A DNA stretch of 56,876 nucleotides from Burkholderia aenigmatica. GTDB lineage: Bacteria > Pseudomonadota > Gammaproteobacteria > Burkholderiales > Burkholderiaceae. The DNA lies in assembly GCF_902499175.1 (NCBI RefSeq), contig NZ_CABVQC010000063.1:1-56876 (forward strand), written 5' to 3'. Positions 53,019 through 56,876 of this stretch are shown one piece after another (the first letter of the stretch is position 1; each line of letters begins with the position of its first letter). Made by a program: the position numbers and the translations under genes. The notes under the pieces were generated by a model. That model was not told the DNA's origin, did no database searches, and saw only the letters and a list, made by a program, of their open reading frames with translations.

Positions 53019-56015
53019 ATGTCCAACAAACCGGTTCCCTTGACACCCCAGGAAGTCGACGCGCTCGTCGCACGCTTCAAGGACGTCGATACCGTTCAGA
53101 AGCTCGATCTCGCCGCGAAGCAGGCGGCCACGCTCGCACCGCGCCTGCGCCTGCGCGACCTGAAGACCGTGGCCGGCGTGATGCAGCGCGTGCAGACGGA
53201 CATCGAGACCGGGATCGGACAGCTCAAGCAGAAGCTGCGCGCGACGAGCGACGCGATGCGGGTCCAGCGTGCGAACCTGCGCCGCGATGCCGCGCAAGAA
53301 TCGGGGCCGCTGCTCGACACGTTGCGTGCGGCGTCCGCCGCGGTCGATCCGGCCGAAACGCTCGGCTGGGACGATCCCGCGTGGGACGCCAGCGATCCGG
53401 CCGCGCTGCACGCCGCCTATGCGGCCGGCCGGCCGTTGCCGGACCGCCTGTACGCCGGAACGATCGGCGTGCGCACCGCGAGCGGCCTCGTGACGATTCC
53501 CGCCTTCGTGCCGTTCATCGGCCGGCAACGCATCGTCACGCTGCGCAGCGACAAGCCGGAGAGCCGGCTCGCGATGCTGCAGCTGCTCGGCGCACTCGCG
53601 TTGCGGATCCACCTGACGCTGCCGAAGATGGCGGAATTCGTGTTCCTGGATCCGCACAACAGCGGCAACACGTTCCGGTGGGCCAACAGTTTCGCGAAAG
53701 CGGAGAAGACCCGCGACCTGCATCGCAGGCTCGACGCGATCGAGGCGGAATTCGGGCGCATCAGCAGCCAGTACCTCGACCACAAGGTCTCGTCGTTCGA
53801 CCAGCTTGCCCCGTCGGTGCGGCAGCGGGAGAAGCTGCAGATCGTCTGCGTGGCCGACTTCCCGCGCGGCTTCGACGAGGTCACGGCCGCCAAGCTGCTG
53901 CGCTTCGCGCGCAACGGGATGGCGAACGGAACGTACTTCCTGATCCACTTCGACGAAACGGCGCCGATGCCGCGCGACATCGACCTCGGCCAGTATCCGC
54001 TGTGGGCGCCCCAGCAGCCCGCGACGCTCGGCGCGCGCATCGGCGAAGGCGCGCCGGACGTGCTGCCGACGCCCGCGCGGCTGGAAAGCCTGCTGTCGCG
54101 CGCGGCCGCGTTCGAACCGGAGCGCGCGGTGCTCGACATCAGCGCGAGCGGCATCGGCGCAACGGACAGCTGGTGGAGCGAAGACGCCACGTGGCACGTC
54201 AGCGCCCAGATCGGCCACCGCGGCCAGTCGGATCCGTTGACCGTGATGTTCGGCGAGAGCCGCGAGTCGTTCTCGATCCACGGCGTGCTGAGCGCGACCT
54301 CGGGCGCCGGCAAGTCCACCCTGCTCCATGTCCTGATCACGACGCTCGCGTGCCGCTATTCGCCTCGCGAGCTGCGCTTCTACCTGGTCGACGGCAAGAA
54401 CGGCGTGGAATTCGCGCCGTACCGTTCGCTGCCGCACGCGGCCGTGATCTCGCTGAATACGCCGCCGGACCTGTCCCGCAGCCTGCTGGTCGATCTCATC
54501 GAGGAAATGGAGCGGCGCAACGCGCTGTTCCGTGCGCACGGCGTCGACGGCTACCGCGCGTTCCGCGAGCGCTTCCCGAACGAGACGCTGCCGCGCCTGA
54601 TGCTCGTGATCGACGAGTACCAGGAAGTCGTCGAGAAGGATCCGGACGGCGACGGCTCCCGCCGCCTCATCGAGCTCGCCGCGAAGGGGCGCAGCGCGGG
54701 GATTCACCTGTTCTGCGCATCGCAGCAGTTCGCGCCGCGCGAGATGATCGGCGCACGCGAGTTCATGAACAACATCCACCTGCGCATCGCGATGAAAGCG
54801 ACCGCCGGCTCGACGGGCGGCATCACGGAATTCGACGCCGAAGGCCGGCAGATGATCGAGAGCCTCACCGCCGCCGGGCAGGTGCTCGTCAACGCGGAAA
54901 GCGGCCGTGCCGGCCACAACGTACAGGGGCAAGTCGCGCTGCTCGATCGCGCGACGCGCGACGACCTGATCGGCAAGCTGCGCGAGAAGGCCGCGCAGGC
55001 AGGCATCGACGCCGTGTGCGTGACGCTCGACGGTGTCGAGCAGCCGGTGTTCCTCGAGACGCCGGCGATCGCGCGGCTGCTGGCCGGCGCACCGCCCGAC
55101 GACGACGCACTCGCGCACCTGGCGGCGACGCCCGAACGCCAGGGCGGCTTCGGCCTGCCGGGATGGCATCCGGTCGATCGTCCGGTGCCGGTCTGGCTCG
55201 GCCGCGCGCTCGATGTCCATTCGTATGCGGCGTTCGCGCTGCGGCGCGCCGACGACGAAAACGTGCTGATCGTCGGCCAGAACGCGAACGCGCGGGTCGG
55301 CATGATGCTCGCGACCGCCCTGTCGGCACTCGCCGCGCGCGGCCGCGCGGATGTCGGCATCGGGGTCGTCGACAACGGCCTCGCGCCGGTGTGGCGCGCA
55401 TTGCGCGACACGGTTTGCGCGCCGGCCGGCATCGAATTCGACAGCGGCGAAGACGAAGCGGGCACGCTCGCGCTGTTGCAGCGCTGGGCCGATGAAGCCG
55501 CGCGCCGTGCGTCGCTCGATCACGAGGGCCAGCACCGCGAACCGACCCGCCTGCTGTTCGTGCCGGATCCGTTGCGCACGGCGGGACTCGTCAGCAATCG
55601 CAGCGAGCAATGGGGCTTCGAACCGTCCGATGCGGGTCGTGTGCTCGCGCAGATCATGCAGAACGGGCCGCGCGTGGGGCTGCACGTCGTGATGGCGATC
55701 GAACAGCGGCGCGCGTTCGAGCGCGTGTTCGACATCCGGCGCCAGCTCGACCTGTTCGGCCATCAGGTGCTGATGCAGATGTCGGCCGACGAATCGCTCA
55801 AGCTGATGGGCCGTCCGGACGCGCACGCGCTGCAAAGCGCCGGCGATCGTCCGGTGATGGCCCTGCATCACGCGCGCGGTGCCGGCACGTCGACCGTCTT
55901 CAAGACCTACATGAGCGGCGACGCGCCCGCCGTTTCGCCGCGTGAAAACCTGTCCGGCGCGCTCGGCGCATTCGCCGCGGCGCTGGCACTCGATCGCACG
56001 GAGGAACCCGCGTGA
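53019..56015 (+). CDS. EssC/FtsK-like three-module ATPase, 998 aa
   Basis: No membrane helix or signal. A coiled-coil start (about 1-95) leads to a first ATPase-like module (about 150-330) with a Walker-B-like strand (LQIVCVADFPRG) but no Walker A. The second module (about 400-650) is intact: SATSGAGKST with Lys432, LVDGKNGVEFAPY, LMLVIDEYQ with Asp532-Glu533, then ELAAKGRSAGIHLFCASQ, the FtsK/SpoIIIE pattern. The third (about 710-960) opens VPVWLGRALD and has NVLIVGQNANARVG in place of Walker A. Three modules in series recall type VII EssC, except that it lacks forkhead and membrane parts and has only one active site. It likely drives translocation of protein or DNA. Confidence 0.82.
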   Translation: MSNKPVPLTPQEVDALVARFKDVDTVQKLDLAAKQAATLAPRLRLRDLKTVAGVMQRVQTDIETGIGQLKQKLRATSDAMRVQRANLRRDAAQESGPLLDTLRAASAAVDPAETLGWDDPAWDASDPAALHAAYAAGRPLPDRLYAGTIGVRTASGLVTIPAFVPFIGRQRIVTLRSDKPESRLAMLQLLGALALRIHLTLPKMAEFVFLDPHNSGNTFRWANSFAKAEKTRDLHRRLDAIEAEFGRISSQYLDHKVSSFDQLAPSVRQREKLQIVCVADFPRGFDEVTAAKLLRFARNGMANGTYFLIHFDETAPMPRDIDLGQYPLWAPQQPATLGARIGEGAPDVLPTPARLESLLSRAAAFEPERAVLDISASGIGATDSWWSEDATWHVSAQIGHRGQSDPLTVMFGESRESFSIHGVLSATSGAGKSTLLHVLITTLACRYSPRELRFYLVDGKNGVEFAPYRSLPHAAVISLNTPPDLSRSLLVDLIEEMERRNALFRAHGVDGYRAFRERFPNETLPRLMLVIDEYQEVVEKDPDGDGSRRLIELAAKGRSAGIHLFCASQQFAPREMIGAREFMNNIHLRIAMKATAGSTGGITEFDAEGRQMIESLTAAGQVLVNAESGRAGHNVQGQVALLDRATRDDLIGKLREKAAQAGIDAVCVTLDGVEQPVFLETPAIARLLAGAPPDDDALAHLAATPERQGGFGLPGWHPVDRPVPVWLGRALDVHSYAAFALRRADDENVLIVGQNANARVGMMLATALSALAARGRADVGIGVVDNGLAPVWRALRDTVCAPAGIEFDSGEDEAGTLALLQRWADEAARRASLDHEGQHREPTRLLFVPDPLRTAGLVSNRSEQWGFEPSDAGRVLAQIMQNGPRVGLHVVMAIEQRRAFERVFDIRRQLDLFGHQVLMQMSADESLKLMGRPDAHALQSAGDRPVMALHHARGAGTSTVFKTYMSGDAPAVSPRENLSGALGAFAAALALDRTEEPA

Positions 56016-56290
56016 TGGACGGTCCGATCGCCGAATGGCTCACGCAGATCGAACGCGCGCGGCGTCAGCTCGACAACGCGGCATCGGTCATGCATCACCT
56101 GCGCCGCGAGCTCGACCAGGCGCTGTCGCGCGCGCTTGCGTCGGCCGACCCGGACGACTCGTCGCGGCCACAGCTGCAGCGGCTGTGCGACACCGCGGCG
56201 GGACCGCTGCGGCAACGCGAACAGCGGCTCGCCGATGCGCTCGACGACACCGCGCTGCGCCTGCGGCGCTACCTGGGAGGAAACGGATGA
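56015..56290 (+). CDS. small all-helical protein, ~91 aa
   Basis: A GGAGG site precedes overlapping GTG (56012) and ATG (56015) starts; the ATG overlaps the ATPase stop. The protein is two amphipathic helices (ERARRQLDNAASVMHHLRRE and REQRLADALDDTALRLRRYL) joined by a polar loop, with one cysteine. Size, fold and place behind an FtsK/SpoIIIE ATPase gene recall WXG100 secretion substrates, but no W-x-G turn is present. It could be a structural partner or adaptor. No family recognised. Confidence 0.7.
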   Translation: MDGPIAEWLTQIERARRQLDNAASVMHHLRRELDQALSRALASADPDDSSRPQLQRLCDTAAGPLRQREQRLADALDDTALRLRRYLGGNG

Positions 56291-56559
56291 CGACCTCATC
56301 GGACGACACGCCGCAGCGCGTGGCCGACGCCAGCATCCGGCGCGATATCGCGCGGCTGCGCGCGTGCGCGGACGATCTGTCGCGAACGGTCGCGCACATG
56401 ACGTCCACGATTCCCGACGACAGCGTCGCACCGATTGCGCATGCCGCGCATTTCTGGGGCCGCGAGGTCGACGAATGGCTGCGCGCGATGGATACGTGGC
56501 TCGCCAGTATCCCCGCGGCGGCCGAGCCGCGCACGCACGAGGGCGAATCGCATGAGTGA
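56287..56559 (+). CDS. small helical protein, 90 aa
   Basis: GGGAGGAAACGG directly precedes ATG at 56287, which overlaps the previous stop (ATGA). The protein is mainly two helices (SIRRDIARLRACADDLSRTV and FWGREVDEWLRAMDTWLASI) around a turn with several aspartates and histidines, and a short acidic tail. Tryptophans in the second helix include one in the triplet W-G-R at the start, loosely like the W-x-G of WXG100 proteins though in reversed context. It probably partners the 91-aa protein encoded just before. Function unknown. Confidence 0.7.
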   Translation: MTTSSDDTPQRVADASIRRDIARLRACADDLSRTVAHMTSTIPDDSVAPIAHAAHFWGREVDEWLRAMDTWLASIPAAAEPRTHEGESHE

Positions 56560-56876
56560 CACTGGCTTCGGGCCCGCGCTGCTCGTGCGCGTCATCGAGG
56601 ACCTGCTGTACGACCTGCGCAAATGGCGCGGCTCGATCGACGGCACGCGCGACGGGATCGTGAAAGGCACCAGCACGTTGCATACGTCCCACGCGCGAAT
56701 GCGCGACCGGATCGCCGACGGCAACGCGGGCTTCGACGACGATGTGCGCGCGGTCGCCCAGGCCGCGTCGCGCGATACGGAACGGACGACCGGCGAAGCC
56801 GCGTTGCGCGTGCGCGTCGAGGACGCGCAGGCCCGCACCACGGCCGGCGTCGCAGCGGCGCAGGCGGCGCTCGCCA
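56552..56876 (+). CDS. helical protein, 3' end outside the window
   Basis: Starts at ATG 56552, overlapping the previous gene by 8 bases, and stays open for 108 codons to the window end. After MSDTGFGPALLVRVIEDLLYD the sequence becomes a long charged helix with many Arg, Asp and Ala residues (DDDVRAVAQAASRDTERTTG, later VEDAQARTTAGVAAAQAALA), the look of a coiled coil. It continues the series of helical partners behind the ATPase and shows that the operon extends beyond the window. Confidence 0.7.
   Translation, partial: MSDTGFGPALLVRVIEDLLYDLRKWRGSIDGTRDGIVKGTSTLHTSHARMRDRIADGNAGFDDDVRAVAQAASRDTERTTGEAALRVRVEDAQARTTAGVAAAQAALA

Noticed and set aside
52599..55871. 1090-codon minus-strand frame opposite the ATPase
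   Set aside because: Antisense shadow; low-complexity and no ribosome site, while the plus-strand ATPase shows Walker motifs.
1..56876. tRNA, rRNA and CRISPR arrays
   Set aside because: I noticed no cloverleaf, ribosomal RNA core or regularly spaced repeats anywhere in the window, though this was by eye only.

Overview
The window looks like a piece of a Burkholderia genome, most likely from the B. cepacia complex. Coding regions are very GC-rich. The gene content also fits: CFA/I-like (cable-pilus type) alternate chaperone/usher genes with a BvgS-type regulator set, a classic Burkholderia trimeric porin, an SfnG/SfnB sulfur pair and an aromatic alcohol/aldehyde dehydrogenase pair. Accessory and adaptive genes dominate, so a secondary replicon is plausible, but that is inference. 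No rRNA, tRNA, CRISPR array or intact insertion sequence was seen.

Region by region. (1) 0.3-5.2 kb: an MHS-type transporter with a 25-bp palindromic operator upstream, then a low-GC patch on the minus strand holding two orphan toxin-tail/immunity-like pairs with ATGA overlaps, then an FkbM-like methyltransferase. (2) 5.2-13.0 kb, minus strand: a complete alternate chaperone/usher pilus locus, read from the major pilin through usher, chaperone, a one-domain chaperone, two CblD-type tip proteins (one frameshifted), a second pilin and a second chaperone. The tip-protein region is a 1.18-kb tandem duplication whose junction scar is still readable. (3) 13.5-22.2 kb: its probable control block, namely an EAL phosphodiesterase, a BvgS-like hybrid kinase, a NarL-type response regulator and a second hybrid kinase. 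(4) 22.9-24.0 kb: an aldehyde dehydrogenase fossil, then a SRPBCC/MarR pair behind a perfect 22-bp palindrome. (5) 24.2-29.1 kb: an AcoR-like regulator lacking an AAA+ domain, an aryl-alcohol dehydrogenase, a benzaldehyde-type dehydrogenase and an AhpD-like protein. (6) 29.5-36.6 kb: three TPR glycosyltransferases, the largest apparently fusing a GT9-like and an OGT-like (GT41) module. (7) 37.0-43.4 kb: a small membrane protein and a sulfur-scavenging group (sulfonate-type binding protein, DUF3088 protein, porin, SfnG-like monooxygenase, SfnB-like oxidoreductase). (8) 44.1-46.4 kb: a lipoprotein, a small orphan and an XRE regulator.

(9) 46.4 kb to the window end is the most intriguing part. 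A secreted caspase-like/Sel1 protein faces a plus-strand operon encoding a double zinc-ribbon TPR membrane protein, a glycine-zipper lipoprotein, a polytopic membrane protein ending in another zinc ribbon, a periplasmic CxxC (DsbG-like) protein, an EssC/FtsK-like ATPase with one intact and two apparently degenerate ATPase modules, and at least three overlapping genes for ~90-residue or longer all-helical proteins. A three-module FtsK/SpoIIIE ATPase followed by ~90-aa helical partners recalls type VII secretion, here with envelope parts of a Gram-negative cell. I regard it as a candidate undescribed translocation or envelope-stress machine; the operon continues past the window end.
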